Shown: one piece after another, positions 39,701 through 45,196 of the stretch | Position numbering within the stretch: position 1 is the stretch's first letter | Layout of the letters: each line of letters starts with the position of its first letter | Source: CBDCWT01 sp965223305 | Lineage (GTDB): Bacteria > Planctomycetota > Planctomycetia > Pirellulales > Pirellulaceae | Assembly: GCA_965223305.1 (NCBI GenBank) | Contig: CBDCWT010000003.1 | Span: forward strand, 78,148 to 142,147 | Reading direction: 5' to 3' | DNA: 64,000 nt | Made by a program: the position numbers and the translations under genes | The notes under the pieces: model-generated | Databases searched by the model: none | The model's input: the letters and a program-made list of their open reading frames with translations, nothing else | Told to the model about the DNA's origin: nothing

Positions 39701-41011
39701 GGGATTAGCAATCGAAATCTTCAAGCAAGTGGCTTTGGTAGTGTGCTCGATCTGTCCAGTCTCACGACAATCGTCAACGATTCGGGCCAGCCGTCCACGT
39801 TGAGTATCACGGCAACATCGCGTGGTGTCATCGATCTAAGTAATGTTACACAACTGACCATTCCGGCGGCAGGAGCAAATGACCGTGCGATAGGCGTTTT
39901 CGCTGGTGGATTTGAAAGCTTGATTGACCTGACTAGTCTCGAGAGTTTTGTCGATAGTTCGATTGATGGTACGTCCGCCCTTTCATCATCCTTTGGCGCG
40001 GATGTGCTTTTGAACACTGCGACAACCTCAGTTCAGAACGTTGCAGTTAGCACAACAACAGGCGGGACGATTGCAGGCGGTACATTAGACATCGCAAGCG
40101 GCAGTCAGATCTCTGGCTCTGGCACGCTTGATGGAAGTGTTTCGAACGCTGGTGAGTTGGTCACCGGCAATTCCAGTTCCGGCATGACGATAACTGGGGA
40201 TTACGTTCAAACAGGTTCCGGTGTCATGCGAGTTCAAATCGGCGGAACGGCCGAAAGCGGTTTGTTCCGAAGTCTTGTCATCGGTGGCAATGCCGCCCTT
40301 GACGGCACGCTTAGCATCGAATTAGTCAATTCTTTTGTACCTGTCGTCGATGACCAGTTCGAAGTCATGACTTTCAGCTCTCGCTCTGGCGACTTTGCTG
40401 TCGTCAACGGCCTTGATCTGCCTGGAGACTTGGTCTTTGATCGGGTATTTGCTGCGACAAATATGACTTTGACCGCCGCGACACCCCAACCTGCGGCCGC
40501 CGTGAGACCTACTGCCATCGATGTCGACAGACTGATGCAGGAGCAGGCGGATCACATGGTCACTGTGGCGATTGCGTGCCTCCAACGCGCCGGCATCAGC
40601 CATGCCGATCTCGATTATCTTCGAGGCTTGGAAGTACGCGTTGCTGATTTGACCGACGATTACCTCGGGCTATCTCATACGAATACGATCGTCAGCGATT
40701 CTGATGGTGCTGGCTTAGGTTGGTTCTACGACCAAACGCCATTTTCGGATGAAGAGTTCAGCCACGAAGAAAACCGCAGTGTGCGATCTGAAGCCTTAGA
40801 TCGGTACGATTTGCTGACCGTCATTCTTCACGAACTTGGTCACCACCTCGGGCACGATTGTACGGAGAATGCCGACGATTGGATGGCAAGTGAGTTAAAG
40901 CGATTCGCCGCCGATGAGGTTTTCGGAGATATGACGTCGCTCGATGAGATTTTGTTGCCACTCAGAAAACGAGGGCTAGGTATGGCGCGCGTGTCACGTC
41001 GCTGGGCGTAG
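27725..41011 (+). CDS. giant exoprotein, 3' segment (frame 3, 13.3 kb)
   Basis: 4428 codons without a stop. Genuine sequence begins ~27742. In order: a continuation of the conserved beta module; proline-rich linkers (~28270-28310, ~28420-28470); a metallopeptidase-like segment with VSHEIAHTFGLLE (~29760); two ASPM/Hydin-like beta modules (~30050-30750); thrombospondin-type-3 Ca-binding repeats (DTDFDGLPDD, ~30990); an LVIVD-like beta propeller (~31140-32060); Ig and Big_5-like modules; then a long beta-rich repeat region (~32990-40020), including seven 182-residue units. An autotransporter-like 'GSGTLDGSVSNAGEL' stretch and a C-terminal domain with ILHELGHHLGHD (~40830) follow. It probably acts on or outside the cell surface. 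If the two upstream frameshifts are corrected the whole protein has about 5329 residues. Confidence 0.88.
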   Translation: MSRIFVMGMEVMYLPRLAETILEDVTADESKTIELKPEAALNLTDEERQLLTIQVPAGSMVDDSGQPVAAGRVGVSVVPPELVRDMLPPGVLQHTFDITIQAEGFTNFSTPAPMTTPNVFNAAPGTKVDFLSFDHNTGLLVIEGTGTVSEDGMSITTDPGTGVTHPGWHGWTPPGGCGGSGGPPPPPPPPPTPMDTVNPPQAPVLVNMITGESGSLLQIPPWNPPPQTNPNLPPPPPAGCNPPPPPPPGQMQQPYLNVNIQVDGPLATFMKQPSSLTGGLPLSSYAFTLRPGDQGPVIFAGEAKDYSEMFGAGGISGLNRDQLYGSIIRVTEIRGASDGSRTYDYKTYVVSRWVDVVDAVEANNHTGSTAVFFPANTDGVVRQKNVDLFLPASVTTSFSSSGAGFGFPGGSGSSATWTFDPSSAGVQTTTVDVDWDFDVEGTSFARTMGSLTARGKSIAPTSIGINLAGYRAQLSNVINALTANDGADGQPGVLGIDDDGNGVVDDITERGWPGADDVIQFLPSNPAANEVASDRFKSAFHTMYPWVTPSATTVSSVLTAESDALLAAVRQDFNQLAGYSVSGGTSGDVTMSWAQFIVDPVFGNLFGFADGDPTPLDQANATVQSILSPTNTKIGSTAQQIFLAEFVNRSVSNSGQFAVAPNISWTSGATFAQYVANTVSHEIAHTFGLLESYDVNGGRYRPFDLMMDGGPTDPNLTFGHDNRLLLQAALGIQNNGDTPLTGALALFQENYNLPSLPPALPRAETSLVFPNILLRGNGLDFSGGELVDAGTFVADGEAGQQQVLTYTIENVGSSPLEIADITLLSGNSGFALAASPEDGTIIAPYSSAILELVFDPDIAGAFEDELRINSNADATPSFTLGFKGIGLSPDSVIDVTVDNSNLAGAFVDTGLTQTDQLATIANAGASPLLISDIRLAEGADQFVLTGIPDDLLASPISLAHAEDFSFGASFSPSRLGLQRATVEIVTNDPANPVGTISLVGTGLDEVVYPDWGNDFVALETPELANSVVLREITDEAGNFNMFLPPSEDYHFSAFDPITGLIAHGYGVTAPSGGAIDLTSTLVFGASTSVDTDFDGLPDDVEFAVGTNPNLADTDDDGLDDYAAVIQGLDPTGGALTTGVIAQLELPGEAKDVVVEGSVEDPAGQTAYIATGSHGLAIVDASEFDDPILIGAIDLPGDAIDVAVDSAVGIAVVATGAGGLQFVDVSDPMLPVLRETVDLNVRQVEIIDGIAYASTGNLIRSFDVLSADLLLGLTPSGGGTITGLAQENGFLYSMDSNRSLRVIDVANFDMIERGNATLPHGAGRLFVDNGIGYAAAINTNFRGGYATADVSDPDNPVAISGSDVPSANVAPGTAVFSNGAGRGILVGPVQGGTNELHLVNVEDPSQTYQFLTRFFLPAPAFSVAVASGIAYVADGNGDLVVVNYLPFDIEGQSPSATISSPVADVDPVTDGVQVVEGSNVPIRVDITDDVQIRNVELLVNGVVVANEVSAPFEFVAPAPSLADGTSEMNIQVRATDTGLNSSLSNALTYELVEDTVPPEVIGTTPGEGITGFKVSSVTVRFNEPLDTGIVDLAGVTLTNLGADGLPGGGDDMEVELLSVETPSDFRVAVRTVENLPFGEYRLVLDPSIIADRAGNNIAEPFELEFTAFDVLPGTIVWISDESGDWDDPSNWSEGQVPTANDDVFIDRVGSDITVTVSGFSAARSLRSSEDMEIPGRLTLTGPSQADASFTVNPDGQLFVSGANGSFVANANTTIHGGSLFATAGGQINLPNVTSYSHAGGSFRDRFLRADGVGSVLDLSNLTEISGNAANSSADLFIQALNGSDVRLGAVQTITGAAQVSASGPEGEVDLSALTQFLDTNPNTGSGITTSNGAAVQMGGLTALSAVNLTIGGQMDTVQLTSFDSASITINDVTADLSGLTELPSVTLTLNSGGSPGDLSGVTNINNASIFVNSGSSLSLPGVTSYAIDDFSTHYLRANGTGAVLSLPNLADITTNGTLFVEGINSGQVDLSGATSIDGAARIISSGTGGQVDISAVTSFVNSTGGFSELTTFSDGQILMPGITELDRISLTIEGQMEVSQLTSFSNASLTINGVAVDLSALTELPGVTLTLNSGGSPGDLSGVTNINNASIFVNGGSSLSLPGVTSYMIDNFFSRNLRANGTGAVLSLPNLADITSNGSLRIEGINSGQVDLSGATSIDGAARIISSGTGGQVDISAVTSFVNSTGGFSELTTFSNGQILMPGITELDRISLTIEGQMDVSQLTSFSNASLTINGVAVDLSALTELPGVTLTLNSGGSPGDLSGVTNINNASIFVNGGSSLSLPGVTSYMIDNFFSRNLRANGTGAVLSLPNLADITSNGSLRIEGINSGQVDLSGATSIDGAARIISSGTGGQVDISAVTSFVNSTGGFSELTTFSNGQILMPGITELDRISLTIEGQMDVSQLTSFSNASLTINGVAVDLSALTELPGVTLTLNSGGSPGDLSGVTNINNASIFVNGGSSLSLPGVTSYAIDSFFSRNLRANGTGAVLSLPNLADITSNGSLRIEGINSGQVDLSGATSIDGAARIISSGTGGQVDISAVTSFVNSTGGFSELTTFSNGQILMPGITELDRISLTIEGQMDVSQLTSFSNASLTINGVAVDLSALTELPGVTLTLNSGGSPGDLSGVTNINNASIFVNSGSSLSLPGVTSYAIDSFFSRNLRANGTGAVLSLSNLADIAANGTLFVEGINSGQVDLSGATSIDGAARIISSGTGGQVDISAVTSFVNSTGGFSELTTFSDGQILMPGITELDRINLTIGGQMDVSQLTSFSNASLTINGVAVDLSALTELPGVTLTLNSGGSPGDLSGVTNINNASIFVNSGSSLSLPGVTSYMIDSFFSRNLRANGTGAVLSLSNLADITSNGSLRIEGINSGQVDLSGATSIDGAARIISSGTGGQVDISAVTSFVNSTGGFSELTTFSDGQILMPGITELDRISLTIEGQMDVSQLTSFSNASLTINGVAVDLSALTELPGVTLTLNSGGSPGDLSGVTNINNASIFVNSGSSLSLPGVTSYMIDSFFSRNLRANGTGAVLSLSNLADIAANGTLFVEGINSGQVDLSGATSIDGAARIISSGTGGQVDISAVTSFVNSTGGFSELTTFSDGQILMPGITELDRINLTIGGQMDTTQLTSIRNASITVSIPNVEFGGFSDYSTINLTINSGASVQTLEDATSFDGGGIRNNSGAPLSFPLVTSYTHGGGNFSTHFIEASGLGSELLFPNLTTITGSLDPDDFNADLLIRSINGGRIDLGSATTINGPARVTATGTGAEVDISSITSFVDSNPSVSSELNTSSGGRIRMAGLTSLENVDLTIGGEMETGQLTDLSDAFVTVNGVNADFGGLTSLNRLVLSLNSGGMATGLDNVVTIDDSSLFVRSGVTLSLPNVTSYTMTGEINRWLQASGTGSAIDLPNVTSISGSPLNEFGTLSIEGVNGGYVNLANATTITGGTRITASGTNGEVDVSSVFTFTDTNSNSTSSLTTFSSGRIRMPNLVELDEVNLSVGGIMDTSQLVSIRNASIDVFVPADFTALDDIIESTLTIRSNGELQDVGALSNIDGASIIVRDGTNLTLPGVTSYTQIVNSNRVIQAIGGGSRLELPNITTITGISDTQTTSGTVRVESVSGGYIDLPALASLSGGPVRLSASGLGAELAATALSTIQSDHDFLNSGIEASFSGTVIVPNLPTSWDGIDLILRSWGQITFNTAQLTAFQNAVLTLDDQTLDVGALANIDGSGAQLTNGATLVLPSVTTYTNSAGRVDRVFSAVGSGTILDLPNLTSITGSNLAASSPFDTVTDLTIRATSEGTVDLPNTTAFLGGVVRVVASGTDAEVDLSSLSSIVSDHPTENSGIQVSGNGSVLLGNLPSDLNRVDLTLGQGSINLDTDSISAFTNANLSIDTTPRSFSSLSNIDSSGLNVFGVALTLPNVTSYANTGGISNRNLQASGFGSVLDLSSLTTIVNDSGQPSTLSITATSRGVIDLSNVTQLTIPAAGANDRAIGVFAGGFESLIDLTSLESFVDSSIDGTSALSSSFGADVLLNTATTSVQNVAVSTTTGGTIAGGTLDIASGSQISGSGTLDGSVSNAGELVTGNSSSGMTITGDYVQTGSGVMRVQIGGTAESGLFRSLVIGGNAALDGTLSIELVNSFVPVVDDQFEVMTFSSRSGDFAVVNGLDLPGDLVFDRVFAATNMTLTAATPQPAAAVRPTAIDVDRLMQEQADHMVTVAIACLQRAGISHADLDYLRGLEVRVADLTDDYLGLSHTNTIVSDSDGAGLGWFYDQTPFSDEEFSHEENRSVRSEALDRYDLLTVILHELGHHLGHDCTENADDWMASELKRFAADEVFGDMTSLDEILLPLRKRGLGMARVSRRWA
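33472..37293 (+). repeat. seven tandem 546-bp units (182 residues each)
   Basis: The unit recurs at exactly 546-bp spacing (33472, 34018, 34564, 35110, 35656, 36202, 36748). Copies at 34018-35655 are nearly identical in DNA. Each unit encodes a leucine/glycine-rich beta-solenoid-like stretch with landmarks LTLNSGGSPGDLSGVTNINN, LSLPGVTSY and GATSIDGAARIISSGTGGQ. Diverged units flank the array on both sides (one before, about five after). Two sub-types differ at 'NGTLFVEG' versus 'NGSLRIEG' and are mixed along the array. Confidence 0.95.
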
Positions 41012-41018
41012 TAGCTTC

Positions 41019-41037
41019 GTGGCCCCCGGTAGGCCAC
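41019..41037. terminator. hairpin between converging genes
   Basis: GTGGCC-CCCGGTA-GGCCAC lies between the stop of the giant gene (41011) and the stop of the minus-strand gene (41060). It has no clear T-run on either side; perhaps a bidirectional stop. Confidence 0.4.
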
Positions 41038-41059
41038 CCATTCTCAGTTTACCCAACCC

Positions 41060-41659
41060 TCAACGCCTTCTATTGACTCTTATCCCGCTGATGGGCTTCA
41101 GTTCGTATTCGATCCGTAGCTTCTTGCCGGGGTGAATTGTCCCGGCGTTGATAAATAGTGTTGGAGTCCGATGGTCGATTTGCGAGGTGAATAGTCTGTT
41201 ATTTGCAAAAGCTGCCTGAGCACGCTGTATTGCATTGCGAACACCTTTACCGGGCTTGAAGAGGAAGCATTTCACCGGTTTCCCGTTTACCGTTACGGAT
41301 TTAATTTCACGATCCGGGAATTGAACTCCTCGATATTCATACAACGGGACGAGAGCAACAATTCTCAACCTTTCATTCGACGTGTTCTTTCCACCAACGA
41401 CCTTAATCATGCCGTACGTGCCTGGCTTGTCCTTTACAGGTAACAGCTTTACTGAATTCCATAGCAGTGAGTATCCTGACGTCTTGCGCTCGACCTTGAC
41501 CGCACCATCAAGATGAACAACGTCAGCAGTTGCAATAAGCTTTTCGTACGCCCGCATGTCATCCGGAGTTGCAAGGCGAATCTCGGCGTGCGCAGGCTGA
41601 ACCATGCCAAAGGTCAATATCACTGGTAACGCAATCGTTGCAACGATTGTCATCTTCAT
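41060..41659 (-). CDS. small secreted protein of unknown function
   Basis: 199 residues from ATG 41659, chosen because a typical signal peptide follows (MKMTIVATIALPVILTF ... AHA, cleavage before EIRLATPDD). The mature part has ~175 residues, with one cysteine (GKPVKCFLFKPG), several beta strands and a basic C-terminal tail (GIRVNRRR). No domain is recognised. It converges with the giant exoprotein gene. It is likely periplasmic or exported. Confidence 0.7.
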   Translation of the reverse strand: MKMTIVATIALPVILTFGMVQPAHAEIRLATPDDMRAYEKLIATADVVHLDGAVKVERKTSGYSLLWNSVKLLPVKDKPGTYGMIKVVGGKNTSNERLRIVALVPLYEYRGVQFPDREIKSVTVNGKPVKCFLFKPGKGVRNAIQRAQAAFANNRLFTSQIDHRTPTLFINAGTIHPGKKLRIEYELKPISGIRVNRRR

Positions 41660-42911
41660 ATTGAAATACTTACAAGAAAAATGGCCGTAGCGGCAACGCT
41701 CCAAAGTGTGATCGCCGGACTTCTCTGCGCCCGACAGTTCCGCAACTGCTCCTTTTGTCCAACTCGCGCCAAAAGCAGAGTATCACATTTCCACGTCTTC
41801 GCAATCTTAGATCCGCCCGCGCAAATTGCGTCCGTCCGGAGCATCTTCTGGCCCGAAGCTTCTATGCTTGCCTCAGCAACGCCACGACGGCTGCTGTCAG
41901 CGAATGAATCACGCTGAGGAAGAATTCAACTCGTGTATTGCCGTGGGTTCTTTCCGGAGGCAGCCGGGAGTGAATTCGGATTGGAGGCATGGAGTGGAGG
42001 CCCGGCGTCAGCAGCAAACCGAGCCCTCTGGAAAGAACCTGTAGAACGGGCCTGGCTGCGAGACGGTCGTCCCTGTCGCTGTGACGCGTTGGTGGCGCCG
42101 GGGGAGTTAGCGACAGTTTTGCAGCGCCCTCTTCAACCGGTCCACGACGGGGAAAAGCACCAGCGGCCGGCTAAGGCAAAACAGCTGCGTTCGGGGGCGT
42201 TCGCGCCGCCACCAGATTGTTGCCGGCAAGACAGTCGCTCGTCGGAGTGTGGAGCGGCCAGTTTCGCTGCACGAACCTGCTCGGTTTGAGCACGTTCGTG
42301 CGTCGAAGCAGATTACCCTTCGCGCGGAATTGACCGACGCAGCGTGAGTGAGCCCCTCCTTTCTTCGCTAACCCCCTCATTCGAGTGGGTGAATTGACCG
42401 CCCTCTTAGCGCGCGGTCACCCTACGCGGGTCTGCGCCACCTCTGACTTTGGGTCGATCAAAAACTTGCGTCGCCAGCACCTGCGGCTGGGCGCAGTTAT
42501 TGACCTGGGTGAATCCGACGTGAATGCGACCCGTGCGTCGAAACGCACCTCCGATCCACCGCGTTCGTGCATGAGGTGTTCCAGACCTGCGCAACGAGTC
42601 AAACTGATTTGGTAGGCATTCACCTTGGTCGCCACACGCAGTCACTCTGATGGCGCGGAGTGTGGTTTTGCGGAGGCTCGGCGGTTCTTCAAAGTGCATC
42701 AGGCTGCGTGGTCCGGGGCATCTTCGCCAACACCGTTTTGCGACCTCGGTCGAAAAGACCGAAGGCGTCCAGACCTGCTTCGCGCACTCGGCTGCGCCGA
42801 CCGAAGCGCGCAACGAGACCCGAAAGGTATAAGGGACGGCAGCCAGCTACCCGCATTGGCTCTTGCTGAGAACATTGTCGACGGGTCGGGCTGGTCATTT
42901 ACCTCCGTCGA
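41660..42911. other. 1.25-kb gene-free spacer
   Basis: Only arginine/serine-rich overlapping open frames are present, with no convincing gene. It contains dispersed-repeat copy 3 (42257-42340, minus strand) and further related fragments near 42530-42600 (TTCGACGCACG block on the minus strand). Confidence 0.5.
42257..42340 (-). repeat. dispersed intergenic repeat, copy 3
   Basis: On the minus strand it shares GCGCGAAGGGT, CGCACGAACGTGC, ACCG, GGTT, GTGC and GCG blocks in the same order as copy 1, and AAACTGGC with copy 2. Confidence 0.6.
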
Positions 42912-44675
42912 TTATGCCAGTTTTTCGCTAAGCCGCAGCGCAAGAGCCGAAAGCGTCCTCACCGGATTTGCAGCGGAACTAAACGGCAGAACGGACATGT
43001 CACAGGCAAATAGATTCCCTGTTCCCTGCACTTGGAGATCTTCATCCACGACTGACGTGATATTGAAGGCTCCGTCAAGATGCGTGCGGTAAGGCATCGA
43101 TAGCGTGCCCACCGCATGGTGCACAGTGCCGTTTCCAAATCCTTTGTTGTTCTGTCCCAGCTTGTCGTCCGGCTTCGCAACCGCGGCGTCTTTCCGAAAT
43201 GCTCCAAAGATGCGGTCAGCTAGATTATTGAGGAGACTCCAGACCTCCGTGTCACTTTTTTGCCAGCCTGCGAGTTTCGGAAACCGCGAACCTGTAAGAT
43301 GCGTCGTCCACTTCAAGTTCTTGAATGTCATCTCGGGTACATAGCCAAACGGCGGCGCAGGTTGAACGCGGTTCGTCTCCTCGATACAGTTGCCGAAGCT
43401 AAACTTCACCTCGACAATGGACGCTCCCGTCGACGAAATCGGTACTGCGGGTGCACTCGGGTCGTTGTCCCTCAAGTGCCAATACTCGTGATTAATATTC
43501 ATCTCGACATTGAACGGAAACTTTATTTGGCTTGCCCCATCGCGAAGACCGCGCGAATAGAACACGACCTTCGCGTGTGAATCTCGTGGAATCGGAACGC
43601 CGTCGATCTCCGTCGCCAGTCCGCCGATCCAGTCCGTCGTAGGGTGATCCGTGATCCCCTGCCCGACAAGCGGTTGAATGTCCTGAGAGAGAGTGTGATA
43701 CAAGCTCGAGCGCTGTAGCAGTTTTGGACTTTCGATGGACCCGCATGCCATGACGACCGTCCCAGCATGGAAGTAACGAGCTTCACCGCTTAGTGTATTT
43801 CGAGAAACAACTTCCAAACGACCATCACCGCGTCGCTTGATGTCTTCGACGAATTGATTTGTCTGCATGTGCAAACCGACGCCGTCGCCGTGGCTAACCC
43901 CAGGAGTCAATCCAAGTTGATTGATGAGCAGTTCTGCGGTGTTGAAAACGCCGGTCGGCTCAACAAAAAATTCCGAGGCCGCTTGATGACCGTCGGCCAG
44001 GTAGGGTTGGTGAAGCGCCCGTGGGGTTTCACGGATCTCAAAGTCGGTCGCCAACGAAGTCTGCCGGAGCTTATCGACGACCTTTTCAGCCGTTTCGCCC
44101 ATGGTCGACGATTCGTTCAATCGCTCTCCACCAAGTTTCAGATATTTGGCCACCAAGTCGTTGCGAACGTCCGTCGGAAAAAAATCTAGTTCCCACGGTT
44201 GGATCGTCGGAATAAGTCCTGACCAGAAAATCGATCGGCCGCCTACATTCAGTTGCGGTTTCTCGTGGATGTAGTACTCGGCATTGGGGTTCGTGTTGTT
44301 CCATTGCCAGAAATTGTCGCAGGCAAAATGCCGGGCGACGCTCGCGTTTGGAAAGCGACAGACGTTGTAAACGTGCGTCGGATAGAGAAACGAGCCAGCC
44401 TCAAGAACCAAGATGCGTTTCTGTTTTCCAACTCGGTCGGCGAGATCGTCAGCTAGAATGCCGCCGCCCATTCCTGACCCGATGATGATGAAATCAAAAT
44501 CATCTCGAGATCCGAGATAAGTCAGAAAGAGCCGCTCGCGCGCCGATGAGTCCTCGGCGACAAAGTTCGCATATGTCGTCGACGTGAAAGTCATTACGCC
44601 AACACATCCAAGAACCTGAATGCACAAGTTACGCAACGTAGAGATTGACCCACGTCTGGCGCAGAAGCAAGCCAA
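42912..44675 (-). CDS. GMC-family FAD oxidoreductase
   Basis: 587 residues from a TTG start at 44675; a TTG at 44636 would leave a compact signal-like N-terminus (RNLCIQVLGCVGVMTF...TTYA), and the first ATG is 44594. The FAD site is DFIIIGSGMGGGILADDLA, followed by VLEAG, GGRSIFWSG and VVMACGSIESPKLLQ. Near the C-terminus are GNGTVHHAVGTLSMPY, with likely catalytic histidines, and NPVRTLSALALRL, the usual family ending. GMC enzymes oxidise alcohols or sugars with FAD; the substrate is unknown here. A signal-like N-terminus suggests export. The gene stands alone on this strand. Confidence 0.88.
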   Translation of the reverse strand: MACFCARRGSISTLRNLCIQVLGCVGVMTFTSTTYANFVAEDSSARERLFLTYLGSRDDFDFIIIGSGMGGGILADDLADRVGKQKRILVLEAGSFLYPTHVYNVCRFPNASVARHFACDNFWQWNNTNPNAEYYIHEKPQLNVGGRSIFWSGLIPTIQPWELDFFPTDVRNDLVAKYLKLGGERLNESSTMGETAEKVVDKLRQTSLATDFEIRETPRALHQPYLADGHQAASEFFVEPTGVFNTAELLINQLGLTPGVSHGDGVGLHMQTNQFVEDIKRRGDGRLEVVSRNTLSGEARYFHAGTVVMACGSIESPKLLQRSSLYHTLSQDIQPLVGQGITDHPTTDWIGGLATEIDGVPIPRDSHAKVVFYSRGLRDGASQIKFPFNVEMNINHEYWHLRDNDPSAPAVPISSTGASIVEVKFSFGNCIEETNRVQPAPPFGYVPEMTFKNLKWTTHLTGSRFPKLAGWQKSDTEVWSLLNNLADRIFGAFRKDAAVAKPDDKLGQNNKGFGNGTVHHAVGTLSMPYRTHLDGAFNITSVVDEDLQVQGTGNLFACDMSVLPFSSAANPVRTLSALALRLSEKLA

Positions 44676-44707
44676 ACCCGAGTCTCATGTCTCGTGATTG
44701 TACCACT

Positions 44708-44742
44708 GAGCAGGTTCATGCGGCGAAACTGGCGGCTCAGCA
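44708..44742 (+). repeat. dispersed intergenic repeat, partial copy 4
   Basis: GAGCAGGTTCATGCGGCG AAACTGGC matches the 3' part of copy 3 (GAGCAGGTTCGTGCAGCG AAACTGGC) just upstream of the GMC gene. The rest of the unit is missing. Confidence 0.5.
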
Positions 44743-45196
44743 CGTCCAGCTGTGTCTGAGATGTTCAAGCTCGAATGCGAAGTACCACTCCCGAAGAATT
44801 TCGAGCTAAGCGGGCCTCAAGGCGATTTCGCGCCGTGTGCGTGGAAAAGCACGCCGTGGCCAGCTGCCCCTGGTATTTCAAGCTGCTGCAAGAACGACTG
44901 TTCAAAAATGAGACGCATGTTTTTGGAGGCGCCTTGAATTGAGGCGCGCCGGCCTAGAAGACGCGGCAGTGTGCTTCTTCAAAGAACAAGGCAGTTTACG
45001 GGTGAAGGCACACAATCGGGGCTGCGCCCACGGCTCGGCACACGATTCGCTCAGCATTCGGTGGCAACTTGCGTTCGGCGCGCGAGCTCCCACCGCTCGA
45101 CTCGTATTTATCTTCATCTTTCAAGCCGAGTCTCTCCATGTTCATACGTATTATTCTCGTTACTTACTTCCTACGCCGAATAGGTGAGTCACCCCC

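Noticed and set aside
41900..42900. open frames of 70-155 codons in the spacer
   Set aside because: Composition is non-protein-like and they overlap on both strands; the region contains dispersed-repeat sequence instead.
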